Part shown: positions 28,425 through 39,330 of the stretch, in pieces
Numbering within the stretch: position 1 is the first letter of the stretch
Layout: every line of letters begins with the position of its first letter
NCBI RefSeq assembly: GCF_900240265.1
Contig: NZ_LT964739.1
Span: forward strand, 239,126 to 303,125
DNA: 64,000 nt
Direction: 5' to 3'
Source: Galactobacillus timonensis
Lineage (GTDB): Bacteria; Bacillota_I; Bacilli_A; Erysipelotrichales; Erysipelotrichaceae
Position numbers and translations under genes: made by a program
Notes under the pieces: generated by a model
The model's input: only the letters and a program-made list of their open reading frames with translations
Database searches by the model: none
Told to the model about the DNA's origin: nothing

Positions 28425-28520
28425 TTTTGACACAAGCACGCTTTTAAAGCTATAGCATTTTGCATAATATTTGTGTCAAAAGAATACACCATATAGATCT
28501 TTTGGGTCAAAATTGGGTCA
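28425..28520. repeat. Cluster of TTGNGTCA motifs between guaA and the recombinase operon
   Basis: Four copies lie in 96 bases: inverted TTTTGACACAA (28425-28435), TTGTGTCAAAA (28471-28481), TTGGGTCAAAA (28502-28512) and TTGGGTCA (28513-28520). The first two form a perfect 11-bp inverted repeat with a 35-base spacer. The cluster covers the promoter region of the recombinase operon and ends just before the guaA terminator. It could be recombinase arm sites, an operator, or both. Confidence 0.65.
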
Positions 28521-28532
28521 GCGGGAACGAAA

Positions 28533-28564
28533 AAACCCCGTAAAATGCGATGATTACGGGGTTT
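28533..28564 (-). terminator. guaA terminator
   Basis: On the minus strand AAACCCCGTAA pairs with TTACGGGGTTT across a short loop, followed by TTTTCG. It lies 15 bases after the guaA stop. Confidence 0.85.
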
Positions 28565-28578
28565 CAGAGAAAACGCAA

Positions 28579-30117
28579 TTATTCCAGCTCGATTGTTCCA
28601 GGAGGCTTCGAAGTCAGATCATAGAGGACACGGTTCACTCCCTTGACTTCGTTGATAATACGGTTCATGCAGATCTGCAGCGTCTCCCAGGGAATCTGAG
28701 CAGCCTCTGCTGTCATAAAGTCCGACGTAATCACGCCACGCAGCACAACCGCATACTCATACGTACGCCCATCGCCCATCACACCGACCGAGCGCATGTT
28801 GGACAGTGCCGCAAAGAACTGGCCCCTGCCCATATCAATATTGGCCTTCTCCAGTTCCTCCCGGTAAATCGCATCCGCTTCCTGAACGATACGGACCTTT
28901 TCTGCCGTCACTTCGCCGACAATCCGGATCCCAAGACCCGGCCCCGGGAACGGCTGACGATACACAAGATTCCGCGGAATTCCAAGCTCCAGGCCAACCT
29001 GACGAACCTCATCCTTGAACAATGTCCGCAGCGGCTCCACGATCTCCTTGAAATCCACATGATCCGGCAGACCGCCGACATTGTGATGCGACTTGATCAC
29101 TGCGCCCTTGCCGATACCGGACTCAACAACATCCGGATAAATGGTTCCCTGCGCCAGGAAATCAACCTTCCCGATCTTCCGGGCTTCCTTTTCAAAGACG
29201 TTGATGAACTCAGCGCCGATGATCTTCCGCTTCTGCTCCGGATCCGTCACGCCCTTCAGCTTCTCGTAGAAATACTCCTGCGCATTGACCCGGACAAAAT
29301 TCAGCTCATAAGGTCCTTCCGGCCCGAAAACCTTCTCAACCTCGTCACCCTCATCCTTGCGCAGAAGGCCGTGATCCACAAAGACACAGGTCAGCTGCTT
29401 GCCGACTGCCTTAGAAAGAAGCACCGCACATACACTCGAATCAACGCCTCCCGAAAGTGCACACAGCACCCGGCCATCGCCGATCTTTTCACGCAGCTCT
29501 TTCACCGTGGTATCGACAAAGGAATCCATCTTCCACGTACCCGCGCACCGGCAGATGTCATACACGAATGCATGGAACAGCTTCGAACCCTCTTCCGTAT
29601 GAACGACTTCCGGATGGAACTGAACCGCATAAAGATTCCGGCCCGCATTCTCCATCGCCGCCACTGGACAGTTTTCCGTCGAAGCCAGAACCTCAAATCC
29701 CTCCGGCACCTCAGAAATCCGGTCCGTATGACTCATCCATACCGTCGACGTCCGCTTCCAGTCCCTCAGAATACGGCCGCTCTTAGCAACCTTCACTTCC
29801 GTATGCCCGTACTCACTGACATCCGCATGCAGAACTTTGCCCCCAAGCTCATAGGCCATCAGCTGCGCACCATAGCAGATGCCAAGCACCGGAATGCCCG
29901 TCTCAAACAGCCTCGGATCATAGGACAGTGCCTCATCACCGAACACACTGTTCGGGCCCCCCGTCAGAATGATTCCCTTCGGATTCTCCGCCAGCAGCTT
30001 TTCGAGCGGCGTCGAATACGGAAGAATCTCACAGTACACATGATTCTCACGGACACGGCGCGCAATCAGCTGCTTGTACTGTCCACCGAAATCCAGAACA
30101 ATGATCTTCTCTACCAT
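28579..30117 (-). CDS. guaA: GMP synthase (glutamine-hydrolysing)
   Basis: Makes GMP from XMP, ATP and glutamine in the cytoplasm. The 512-residue protein has the class I amidotransferase domain (nucleophile Cys in [12 protein letters not shown], His-Glu in [11 protein letters not shown]), the ATP pyrophosphatase P-loop SGGVDSSV near residue 228, and the C-terminal dimer domain ending in the universal PPGTIELE. It lies 3 bases after pyrG on the same strand, so both are probably one transcript for nucleotide synthesis. Its 3' end is a known integration target for genomic islands and here faces the accessory region. Confidence 0.97.
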   Translation of the reverse strand: MVEKIIVLDFGGQYKQLIARRVRENHVYCEILPYSTPLEKLLAENPKGIILTGGPNSVFGDEALSYDPRLFETGIPVLGICYGAQLMAYELGGKVLHADVSEYGHTEVKVAKSGRILRDWKRTSTVWMSHTDRISEVPEGFEVLASTENCPVAAMENAGRNLYAVQFHPEVVHTEEGSKLFHAFVYDICRCAGTWKMDSFVDTTVKELREKIGDGRVLCALSGGVDSSVCAVLLSKAVGKQLTCVFVDHGLLRKDEGDEVEKVFGPEGPYELNFVRVNAQEYFYEKLKGVTDPEQKRKIIGAEFINVFEKEARKIGKVDFLAQGTIYPDVVESGIGKGAVIKSHHNVGGLPDHVDFKEIVEPLRTLFKDEVRQVGLELGIPRNLVYRQPFPGPGLGIRIVGEVTAEKVRIVQEADAIYREELEKANIDMGRGQFFAALSNMRSVGVMGDGRTYEYAVVLRGVITSDFMTAEAAQIPWETLQICMNRIINEVKGVNRVLYDLTSKPPGTIELE

Positions 30118-30120
30118 ACC

Positions 30121-31758
<1,638 letters not shown>

Positions 31759-31785
31759 TTATAAACAATAAACAGACCATCTTCA

Positions 31786-31884
31786 CAAAAAAAATGAGGC
31801 CACGAAACTGCCGGAGCCCGCCGGCCGTTTTTTTTTAACCTCATTTACGGCGCAATTATAATCCCGATCCAAGGGAAAACTCAA
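31786..31884 (-). promoter_or_regulatory. pyrG promoter and attenuator-like hairpin
   Basis: On the minus strand TTGAGT (31879-31884), an 18-base spacer and TATAAT (31855-31860) form a promoter. The predicted transcript starts at about 31848, directly before AAATGAGG (31839-31846). That word pairs with CCTCATTT (31792-31799), which is followed by a T-run, making an intrinsic terminator 50-60 bases downstream of the start. A nine-A tract lies in the loop. Leader attenuation of pyrG by CTP is known in other Gram-positive bacteria. The hairpin could instead be the terminator of the upstream gene. Confidence 0.6.
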
Positions 31885-31928
31885 CCGTTTTGAAGAAAAA
31901 CCGCAAAGATTTTTTTGAACCCGTCCAA

Positions 31929-33149
31929 TTACTGCTCATTCGCATTGTTCTTCGCATCCCAAAGCGCCTGTTCCAGCACCGACGGCTGCATATATCCGGG
32001 CATATAGCCAAGAAAATTGCCGTCCGGCTGAATGATGTACGTCATCGGAAAGCCGCTCACACCATACATACTGTGGACAGACCCCGTCGTATCAAACAGC
32101 ACCGTCATTGAATAGCCCGCATCCGCCATATACTTCATCACATAATCCTGATCGCCCTCGCCTGAAACATTCGGCATATCCACCAGCAGAACAACCACAT
32201 CCGGATCATTGTCATGAACCTTCTGGAAATCAGGCAGCTCCTGATTGCAGTAATAGCACCACGTCGCAAAGAAGTTCAGCACCACCGTCTTTCCCTTGTA
32301 GGAAGAAAGCGTCACCTCATTGCCATCCCCGTCCATCAGCGTAAAGTCATACTTCTCGATGTCACTGCGCGTATCCGCCGACGCACTCGGTGAAGCACTG
32401 GCTTCCGCCTCCGCAGCAGCATCCGCACTCTCTTCTGCCACCGCCGGCGCCGTTTCCTGCGCGGGCGCCTGTGTCTTCTGTACAACACTGCGATTGGCAT
32501 CCACGAGCATGTACACGCCCATTGCCAGCACAATCGCACCGCCAACCTTACCAACGACCGCCGTCACATTCCTGTACTTCTTCAGCAGACGCAGCGTCTC
32601 ATCCGTAAACAGACCAAGCAAGACAAACAGCAGAAGGAAGCCGGCCGCATAGCACACGATGTAAAGAATTCCCTGCAGATGACTTTCCGCATTGGCTGCC
32701 AGCACCAGCGCACTCGCCAGCAGCGGCCCCACGCATGGTGTCCAGGCAAAGCTGAAGAAGAAGCCAAGAAGATAGGCCCCAAGGTTTCCTCCCCTGCGCT
32801 GTGCGTTATGACGATACGTCCTCTCCAGCGCCGGAATCCGTATCACACCAAGAGCGATCAGCCCCGCCGCAATCAAGAGAATGCCGCCCGCAATCTCCAT
32901 CGGCAGCTGATACTTTGCAAGAAAATCCTGCAGAAACGTAATGCCCAAAGCAGCGACAACAAACACCGTACCAATGCCGAGCACAAAGAAGAGCGTATGA
33001 ACCAGCATTATCCTGCGGCTCTGCCTGCCATCGACATCCTGCGAAAGATAGCCGACATACAGCGGAATCAACGGCAGAACACAGGGCGAAAGGAAGGACA
33101 GCAGCCCCTCCAGAAACACACCGAAATAGCTCAGGTTACCGAGACTCAT
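31929..33149 (-). CDS. CcdA-TlpA fusion, thiol-disulfide membrane protein
   Basis: A 406-residue fusion that carries reducing power across the membrane. Residues 1-225 form a CcdA/DsbD-like membrane domain with six helices and the paired cysteines in FLSPCVLPLIPLYVGYL and FAWTPCVGPLLASAL. A low-complexity Ala/Ser/Pro/Glu linker (about 226-265) leads to an extracytoplasmic thioredoxin/TlpA domain with the active site WCYYC and the cis-proline loop GFPMTY. ATG 33149 overlaps the uppP stop as ATGA. Single-chain CcdA-TlpA proteins occur in Bacillota and maintain extracellular thiols or methionine sulfoxide reductase. Confidence 0.9.
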   Translation of the reverse strand: MSLGNLSYFGVFLEGLLSFLSPCVLPLIPLYVGYLSQDVDGRQSRRIMLVHTLFFVLGIGTVFVVAALGITFLQDFLAKYQLPMEIAGGILLIAAGLIALGVIRIPALERTYRHNAQRRGGNLGAYLLGFFFSFAWTPCVGPLLASALVLAANAESHLQGILYIVCYAAGFLLLFVLLGLFTDETLRLLKKYRNVTAVVGKVGGAIVLAMGVYMLVDANRSVVQKTQAPAQETAPAVAEESADAAAEAEASASPSASADTRSDIEKYDFTLMDGDGNEVTLSSYKGKTVVLNFFATWCYYCNQELPDFQKVHDNDPDVVVLLVDMPNVSGEGDQDYVMKYMADAGYSMTVLFDTTGSVHSMYGVSGFPMTYIIQPDGNFLGYMPGYMQPSVLEQALWDAKNNANEQ

Positions 33150-33988
33150 GCCGAAATCGCGGCCGGAAGCACACCCAGCAACGCCAGAATCAGAATCAAA
33201 GCGCCAAGCGCAATGCGGTACAGACCAAACGCCCGGAAATTATGCTTGCGAATATAGGACATCAGCGAACGGATCACCATCACTGAAACCACAAAGCTCA
33301 CAACCATGCCAACAATCAGAACGATCACTTCCCCAAGGCTCACGGCCGCCGCATGTTTGACAAGTTCCAGAAGCGAAACGCCGAACATGACCGGAATTGC
33401 CAGGAAAAAGCTGAACTCCGCAGCCGTACCGCGGCTCAGTCCCAGCAGCAATGCACCAAGAATCGTCGATCCCGAACGCGAGGTACCCGGAATCACAGCA
33501 AGCGACTGCGCACAGCCAATCAGGAAGGCTGTCTTGAAATCAATCGCAGCGATTGACTTGATCTTTGCCTTGCGGGGAACACGCTCAATCACCAGGAACA
33601 GGACACCATATACAATTAACGCCACTGCCACAACAACAGGTGTACTCAGATGCGCGTCCGCATAATCATTCAGCAGCACACCGACAATGCCCGTCGGAAT
33701 CGAGGCGATGACGATCTTCACCCAGATATCCCACGTATCCTTCTTTTCCTTCTCATTCTTTTTCGGACTGAACGGCCACAGCTTGTGCCAGTACAGCACA
33801 ATGACAGCCAGAATCGCACCCAGCTGAATGATGTACTTGTACATATCCCAGAATTCAGCATTATCCGTTAACGGAATTACCGCATTCAGAAGAATCAGAT
33901 GACCCGTCGAACTGATCGGCAGCCACTCCGTAATACCTTCCACAATACCGAAGACAATGGACTTCAGAATCTGAATCAACACCGACAT
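33146..33988 (-). CDS. uppP: Undecaprenyl-diphosphatase
   Basis: Recycles undecaprenyl pyrophosphate to the monophosphate lipid carrier for cell-wall synthesis; it also gives bacitracin tolerance. The 280-residue protein has about eight membrane segments and the two BacA motifs: EGITEWLPISSTGHLIL near the N-terminus and PGTSRSGSTILGALLLG. ATG 33988 follows GAGGGA at good spacing; the open frame extends to 34006 without a better site. Its stop overlaps the start of the CcdA-TlpA gene, so the two are translationally coupled. Confidence 0.95.
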   Translation of the reverse strand: MSVLIQILKSIVFGIVEGITEWLPISSTGHLILLNAVIPLTDNAEFWDMYKYIIQLGAILAVIVLYWHKLWPFSPKKNEKEKKDTWDIWVKIVIASIPTGIVGVLLNDYADAHLSTPVVVAVALIVYGVLFLVIERVPRKAKIKSIAAIDFKTAFLIGCAQSLAVIPGTSRSGSTILGALLLGLSRGTAAEFSFFLAIPVMFGVSLLELVKHAAAVSLGEVIVLIVGMVVSFVVSVMVIRSLMSYIRKHNFRAFGLYRIALGALILILALLGVLPAAISA

Positions 33989-34015
33989 AGATACTCCCTC
34001 AACCAAACCACAAAA

Positions 34016-34837
34016 TTATAGCATCTTAGACAACTGCCGAAACCCGCAGCGACCCGCAAGCTCACGATCAAACGTATCTGGCACAATCATCTGCACCTTC
34101 AGCTGCAGCTCTCCGGCCTTTTGAGCAAGATATTGCGCCGTTTCCGGTTTATTTTCAAGAATTTCAACGCCATCGAAGAACACGCCGTCCGCCAGCCCCT
34201 CATAGAACTCCAGAAGTTCCAGAAGAACACGGTATGCACCATCCCAGCGAATGTTTCCTTCCCCATCATAAAGAGGATTGTGATACCAGGCGTCTACCGC
34301 CTCCTGACGCTGCGGAAACGGCACATGGACAATCACCTTCACGCCGCCATGGTGACAGGCCCGCGAAAACTCCTTCCACGCCTTCGAAAGTTCATACTGC
34401 ACAAAGAGAAGATAGAAGAGATCATCCTCCATCACCTTCAGATTCACGCCTTTTCCCTGCGGATAATCCCGATAGACACAGTCCCATTTCTTCCAGTCCC
34501 GTTCCTTCGTCTTCCGTGCAAACAGCTGATACAGAACGCCTGCCTGCACCTGATCATCAAACGCAAAGGAAGAAAAGTCATAGTCCGGACGAAAGCTGCG
34601 GTATGCCTGACGAATCATCCCGTCACGCTGCAGCGGCGACAGCACCTTCGCACCCAGCAGCCCCTCCTTCTGCAGCTGATCCGGTGACAGCAGGTCCTGA
34701 CGCAGCAGATAGTGGGAAACGTCATTCTGTTCCTCCAGACAGCCGATATCCCACACGGTTCCAGGCACCAGATCATCCAGCATACGAAGCGCATGACGGT
34801 CAAAGCAGGATAACGTTTTCGAAAACAGCTCGCTCAT
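34016..34837 (-). CDS. Reduced MalQ-like (GH77-related) protein
   Basis: A 273-residue protein that I read as a shortened, diverged relative of 4-alpha-glucanotransferase. The stretch YLLFVQYELSKAWKEFSRAC, HHGGVKVIVHVPFPQRQEAV and then NPLYDGEGNIRWDGAYRVLL follows the order of MalQ motifs F..QW..L, G....GD.PIYV..DS.DVW and NPLYDW....GY.WW. The GH77 nucleophile motif (R.DHFRG) is replaced by GVFFDGVEI, keeping only an Asp. MalQ enzymes are near 500 residues. The gene has a proper start and stop and is divergent from glycogen phosphorylase, which supports a glucan link. It may be non-catalytic. Confidence 0.5.
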   Translation of the reverse strand: MSELFSKTLSCFDRHALRMLDDLVPGTVWDIGCLEEQNDVSHYLLRQDLLSPDQLQKEGLLGAKVLSPLQRDGMIRQAYRSFRPDYDFSSFAFDDQVQAGVLYQLFARKTKERDWKKWDCVYRDYPQGKGVNLKVMEDDLFYLLFVQYELSKAWKEFSRACHHGGVKVIVHVPFPQRQEAVDAWYHNPLYDGEGNIRWDGAYRVLLELLEFYEGLADGVFFDGVEILENKPETAQYLAQKAGELQLKVQMIVPDTFDRELAGRCGFRQLSKML

Positions 34838-34936
34838 GATTTATATTTTACATTCCATAGGCCCTCTCACCTGTAAAACTGCTTCTCATTCAGAATATTT
34901 CGTATAAAATAGGAAACGCAAAAAGGAGATATTCAA

Positions 34937-37195
34937 ATGACCCTCGAACAAGAGCTGGTTTCACTGCTTGGCAAGCCGATTGCGGATGCCAAGCGCCGGG
35001 AACTTTACGCTGCCCTGCTCAAGCTTGTGAAGCAGAAGAGTGCAGAACGCCCCGTGACCTCCGGCAACAAGAAGCTGTACTACATCAGTGCAGAATTTCT
35101 GACCGGCAAACAGCTTGGCAAGAATCTCATCAATCTCAACCTCTATGACGAAGTTGATCAGCTGTTCAAGAAATATGGAAAGTCTCTTTCCAGTGTCGAA
35201 GATGTCGAAGAAGAGCCTTCGCTCGGCAATGGCGGCCTCGGCCGTCTTGCGGCCTGCTACCTCGACTCTGCCGCAACGCTGGATCTTCCGGCAGACGGCA
35301 TGGGCCTGCGTTACCATTTCGGCCTCTTCAAGCAGGAATTCCGCGACCATAAGCAGTATGAAGTTCCGGACCGCTGGCTCTCGTCCCCGTCCGTTCTGAC
35401 CAAGACCAATGTCAGCTACACCGTCGAATTCGGCAAGCTGAGTGTCAAGAGCCGCATGTATGACATGGATGTGCTCGGCTACAAGACCGGCCACAACATG
35501 CTCCATCTGTTTGATATCGATTCCGTCGACGAATCTCTCGTCAAGGAAGGCATCGACTTTGACAAGACGGCGATCGCCAAGAACCTGACCCTCTTCCTGT
35601 ATCCGGATGATTCCGACGAAGACGGCCGCAAGCTGCGTATCTATCAACAGTACTTCATGGTATCGAACGCTGCCCAGTACATTCTCGACGAAGAAAAGAA
35701 GGCGGGACACAATCTGATGGATCTTGCCGACCATGTTGCGATCCAGATCAACGATACCCATCCTTCGATGGTCATTCCCGAACTGATCCGTCTTCTGATC
35801 AAGGAAGGCATTCCGTTCTACAAGGCCGAAGAAATCGTCACCAACGTCTGTGCCTATACGAACCACACAATCCTCGCCGAGGCTCTTGAAAAGTGGCCGT
35901 ATGCCTATCTGCAGGAAGTCGTTCCACAGCTGATGCCGATTATCGGCGGCATGGACTTCGGCGTCGAATGCGCCTATAACAACAATCCGGATCTGCGCAT
36001 CATCGATGCCGGCAACACCGTCCACATGGCACACATCGACATGCATTACGGACATTCGATCAACGGCGTCGCCGCACTGCATACCGATATCCTTAAGAAA
36101 CAGGAACTCCGCCCCTTCTATAACATCTATCCGGAGAAGTTCAACAACAAGACCAACGGCATCACGTTCCGCCGCTTCATCATGCATGCAAATCCGGATC
36201 TGTCCCACAAGATTGATTCACTGCTGGGCGCAAGCTGGAAGAGCAATGCAACGGATCTCGAACGTCTGATGCAGTATTACAACGACGAGAACGTTCTCAA
36301 CGCCTTCGCCGAAATCAAGCATAACAACAAGGAGCGCGCAGCCCAGTTTATTCTCGACAAGGAAGGCGTCGAAGTCGATCCTGACTCTGTCTTCGATGTT
36401 CAGGTCAAGCGTTTCCACGAATACAAGCGTCAGCAGATGAATGCCCTCTGGGTCATCTATGAATACTTCCGGATCAAGAGCGGCGTCACCTTCCCGCATC
36501 CGGTCACCGTCATCTTCGGCGGCAAGGCTGCACCTGCCTACTATCAGGCACAGGCAGTCATCCATCTGATTCTCTGCCTTCAGGAGCTGATCAACAACGA
36601 TCCGCAGGTATCGAAGTATCTCAAGGTCGTCATGCTCAAGAACTACAATGTCGCCAAGGCTGAGAAGATCATCCCGGCTGCCGACATCTCGGAGCAGATT
36701 TCGCTCGCCTCCAAGGAAGCCAGCGGCACCAGCAACATGAAGTTCATGCTCAACGGCGCAATCACCCTTGGCACAATGGATGGCGCCAACGTCGAGATCA
36801 AGAACCTCGTCGGCGATGGCAACATCTATATCTTCGGCCGCTCCAGTGACGAGGTCATCAACCTCTACAACACAAACGGCTATCACGCCGAGGATTACTA
36901 CAAGTATCACGAATCGATCCGCCGCTGCATCGACTTCATCACCAGCCCCGAAATGCTCGCCATCGGCGATGCGAAGCTGCTGGGCGATCTGAAGGACAAC
37001 CTGATCCATAAGGACTGGTTCATGACACTGCTCGATCTTGAGTCCTACTGCAACGTCAAGGAAACCATGATCTATGACTACTCCGATCAGGAGCGCTGGA
37101 AGCGCATGAGCCTCGTCAACACGGCAAAGGCAGGCTTCTTCTCCTCCGACCGCAGTATCGCCGAGTATAACCGCGACATCTGGCATCTCAAGTAA
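34937..37195 (+). CDS. Glycogen/maltodextrin phosphorylase, GT35
   Basis: Releases glucose-1-phosphate from alpha-1,4-glucans. At 752 residues it is a short bacterial form. Conserved parts include YYISAEFLTGKQLGKNL, LGNGGLGRLAACYLDS, VQVKRFHEYKRQQMNAL and the pyridoxal-phosphate lysine region EASGTSNMKFMLNGAITLGT. AAAGGAGA lies 10 bases upstream of ATG 34937. It is monocistronic with a strong terminator; the only linked glucan-type gene is the divergent reduced MalQ-like gene. Cytoplasmic. Confidence 0.95.
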   Translation: MTLEQELVSLLGKPIADAKRRELYAALLKLVKQKSAERPVTSGNKKLYYISAEFLTGKQLGKNLINLNLYDEVDQLFKKYGKSLSSVEDVEEEPSLGNGGLGRLAACYLDSAATLDLPADGMGLRYHFGLFKQEFRDHKQYEVPDRWLSSPSVLTKTNVSYTVEFGKLSVKSRMYDMDVLGYKTGHNMLHLFDIDSVDESLVKEGIDFDKTAIAKNLTLFLYPDDSDEDGRKLRIYQQYFMVSNAAQYILDEEKKAGHNLMDLADHVAIQINDTHPSMVIPELIRLLIKEGIPFYKAEEIVTNVCAYTNHTILAEALEKWPYAYLQEVVPQLMPIIGGMDFGVECAYNNNPDLRIIDAGNTVHMAHIDMHYGHSINGVAALHTDILKKQELRPFYNIYPEKFNNKTNGITFRRFIMHANPDLSHKIDSLLGASWKSNATDLERLMQYYNDENVLNAFAEIKHNNKERAAQFILDKEGVEVDPDSVFDVQVKRFHEYKRQQMNALWVIYEYFRIKSGVTFPHPVTVIFGGKAAPAYYQAQAVIHLILCLQELINNDPQVSKYLKVVMLKNYNVAKAEKIIPAADISEQISLASKEASGTSNMKFMLNGAITLGTMDGANVEIKNLVGDGNIYIFGRSSDEVINLYNTNGYHAEDYYKYHESIRRCIDFITSPEMLAIGDAKLLGDLKDNLIHKDWFMTLLDLESYCNVKETMIYDYSDQERWKRMSLVNTAKAGFFSSDRSIAEYNRDIWHLK

Positions 37196-37202
37196 TCTTC
37201 AC

Positions 37203-37230
37203 AGGCACATCAGCGCATGATGTGCCTTTT
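37203..37230 (+). terminator. Terminator of the phosphorylase gene
   Basis: A perfect 10-bp stem, AGGCACATCA (37203-37212) with TGATGTGCCT (37218-37227), 5-base loop, then TTT. Confidence 0.9.
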
Positions 37231-37277
37231 CTGTACCTTCGCATACAGAACCGGCATTTCGTCGGTTTCTGACGGTC

Positions 37278-37335
37278 TTGAACATGGAATAGCAGCGTGC
37301 TATAGTACTTAGCAGTCACGTTATGTGAGTGCTAA
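37278..37335 (+). promoter_or_regulatory. htpG promoter with CIRCE operator
   Basis: TTGAAC (37278-37283) and TATAGT (37301-37306) are spaced by 17 bases. Directly after lies TTAGCAGTC-N9-GAGTGCTAA (37309-37335). It matches the HrcA operator CIRCE (TTAGCACTC-N9-GAGTGCTAA) with one mismatch, at the transcription start. Confidence 0.9.
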
Positions 37336-37349
37336 CTTCAGGAGGCAAT

Positions 37350-39275
37350 ATGGCAAAGAAACAATTTAAAGCAGAATCCAAACGACTGCTCAATCTGATG
37401 GTCAACTCCATCTACACAAATAAGGAAATCTTCCTGCGCGAACTCATTTCCAATGCGTCCGACGCCCTCGACAAGCGCTGGTATCTCTCCCTGACCGACG
37501 ATTCCAAACGCATCAACAAAGACGATCTCTGGATCAGAATTGAACGCAATAAGGACGCGCGCCAGCTCGTCATTGAAGACAGCGGCATCGGCATGGACAA
37601 GGACGAACTCGAAAAGAACCTCGGCACTATTGCCAAGAGCGGCTCCGCCGACTTCAAGGAACAGCTCGACAAGTCCACCGACTCCAATGTCGACATCATC
37701 GGCCAGTTTGGTGTCGGCTTCTACAGCGCCTTCATGGTCGCAAAGAAGGTTACGGTCGAATCCCGTTCCGTCAACAGCGACACCGCCTACCGCTGGGAGT
37801 CGGAAGGTGACGACGGCTACACTATCACCGAATGCGTCAAAGCCGAACCCGGAACCCGCATCACCCTCGATCTCAAGGATGATACCGACGATGTAAAGTA
37901 CTCTGATTATCTTGAAGAATACAAGATCCGCGAACTCGTCAAGAAGTACAGCGACTATGTCCGCTATCCGATCAAGATGATGGTCACCAAGTCCGTCCCG
38001 GATCCGACCGACGACAAGAAGACCATTGAAACCCAGGAAGAGGAAACACTCAACTCCATGATTCCTCTTTGGAAGAAAAACAGGAAGGACATCAAGCCCG
38101 AAGAGTACAACGAATTCTACAAGGCAAAGTTCAACGACTGGCAGGATCCGCAGAAGGTGCTCCACTTCAACGTCGAAGGAAACATCTCCTATACAGCGAT
38201 GCTGTTTCTGCCGTCGAAGGCTCCGTTTGACTTCTACAACGCCGACTACCAGCCGGGTCTGCAGCTGTATTCCAAGGGCGTCTTCATCATGGACAAGGCA
38301 AAAGATCTGATCCCCGAATGCTACCGCTTCATGACCGGCATCGTCGACTCTGAAGATCTGAGCCTCAATATTTCCCGTGAAATACTCCAGCAGGACAGCC
38401 AGGTCAAGGCTCTTGCCAAATCCCTCGACAAGAAGATTACGTCCTTCCTCAGCGACATGCTCAAGGATGAACGCGAAGACTACGAAAAGTTCTTCGACAA
38501 CTTCGGCCTCAATCTGAAGTACAGCATCTACAAGTCCTTCGGCGCCGACAAGGAAAAGCTCCAGGACCTCCTGCTGTACCGTTCCAGCAAGGAAGACAAG
38601 TATGTCACCCTCAAGGAATATGAAGACCGCATGCCGGCAGATCAGAAGAGTATCTATTACGTCTGCGGCTCCTCGATCGAAGATATCAAGAAGCTTCCGG
38701 TCATGGCCGCCGTTCAGGACAAGGGCTATGAAGTTCTCTACTTCACCGATACCATCGACGAATTCGTCATCAGGATGATGCAGAACTACGACGGCAAAGA
38801 CTTCAAGTCCATCACCGACGCCGATGCCGACTTCCAGTCCGAAGAGGAAAAGAAGGAAACCGAAAAGAAGGCCGACGAAAACAAGGATCTTCTCACAGCC
38901 ATGAAGGATGCGCTGAACAATCAGGTCAAGGAAGTGCGCATCTCCTCACGTCTCAAGGATGATCCGGTCTGCCTCAGCTCCGATGAAGGCATGTCCATCG
39001 AAATGGAGAAGGTACTGTCACAGAACCCTGCCAACAAGGGAATGCGCGCAGAAAAGATTCTCGAGATCAACCCGAACCATCCGATCTTCGCAAAGCTGCA
39101 GAACGTATACAAGGAAAACCCGAAGGCACTGAAGAATTACGCCGAAGTGCTTTATGATCAGGCACGTCTCATTGAAGGTCTGCCGATCGAAGATCCGGCC
39201 GCTTACGCCAAGAAGATCGTCAATATGATGGTCAATGCCAGCGAACCCACCGAATCGGAATCGGAAAACAAGTAA
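37350..39275 (+). CDS. htpG: Hsp90-family molecular chaperone
   Basis: ATP-dependent chaperone, cytoplasmic. The 641-residue protein has the GHKL ATPase domain with ELISNASDALDK, DSGIGM and GQFGVGFYSAFM, the middle domain (YSKGVFIMDKAKDLIPE, then FMTGIVDSEDLSLNISRE) and the C-terminal dimer domain. GGAGGC lies 5 bases before ATG 37350; the frame is open to 37329 but within the CIRCE half-site. A CIRCE element places it under HrcA, so it is heat-inducible together with groESL/dnaK elsewhere. Terminator downstream. Confidence 0.97.
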   Translation: MAKKQFKAESKRLLNLMVNSIYTNKEIFLRELISNASDALDKRWYLSLTDDSKRINKDDLWIRIERNKDARQLVIEDSGIGMDKDELEKNLGTIAKSGSADFKEQLDKSTDSNVDIIGQFGVGFYSAFMVAKKVTVESRSVNSDTAYRWESEGDDGYTITECVKAEPGTRITLDLKDDTDDVKYSDYLEEYKIRELVKKYSDYVRYPIKMMVTKSVPDPTDDKKTIETQEEETLNSMIPLWKKNRKDIKPEEYNEFYKAKFNDWQDPQKVLHFNVEGNISYTAMLFLPSKAPFDFYNADYQPGLQLYSKGVFIMDKAKDLIPECYRFMTGIVDSEDLSLNISREILQQDSQVKALAKSLDKKITSFLSDMLKDEREDYEKFFDNFGLNLKYSIYKSFGADKEKLQDLLLYRSSKEDKYVTLKEYEDRMPADQKSIYYVCGSSIEDIKKLPVMAAVQDKGYEVLYFTDTIDEFVIRMMQNYDGKDFKSITDADADFQSEEEKKETEKKADENKDLLTAMKDALNNQVKEVRISSRLKDDPVCLSSDEGMSIEMEKVLSQNPANKGMRAEKILEINPNHPIFAKLQNVYKENPKALKNYAEVLYDQARLIEGLPIEDPAAYAKKIVNMMVNASEPTESESENK

Positions 39276-39288
39276 TCTACGCTCAGGA

Positions 39289-39325
39289 AAGACAGCGGCA
39301 ATGAAATCTGCCGCTGTCTTCTTTT
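39289..39325 (+). terminator. htpG terminator
   Basis: AAGACAGCGGCA (39289-39300) pairs perfectly with TGCCGCTGTCTT (39309-39320), followed by CTTTTATT. It sits in the convergent gap with the EamA gene. Confidence 0.9.
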
Positions 39326-39330
39326 ATTAT

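Noticed and set aside
28500..28600. A direct repeat of the guaA 3' end as a second attachment site
   Set aside because: I looked for GAGCTGGAATAA and close variants elsewhere in the window and found none; the other att site may lie outside.
34961..37186. Long minus-strand frames opposite glycogen phosphorylase
   Set aside because: Mirror frames of a strongly codon-biased gene; low-complexity products without domains.
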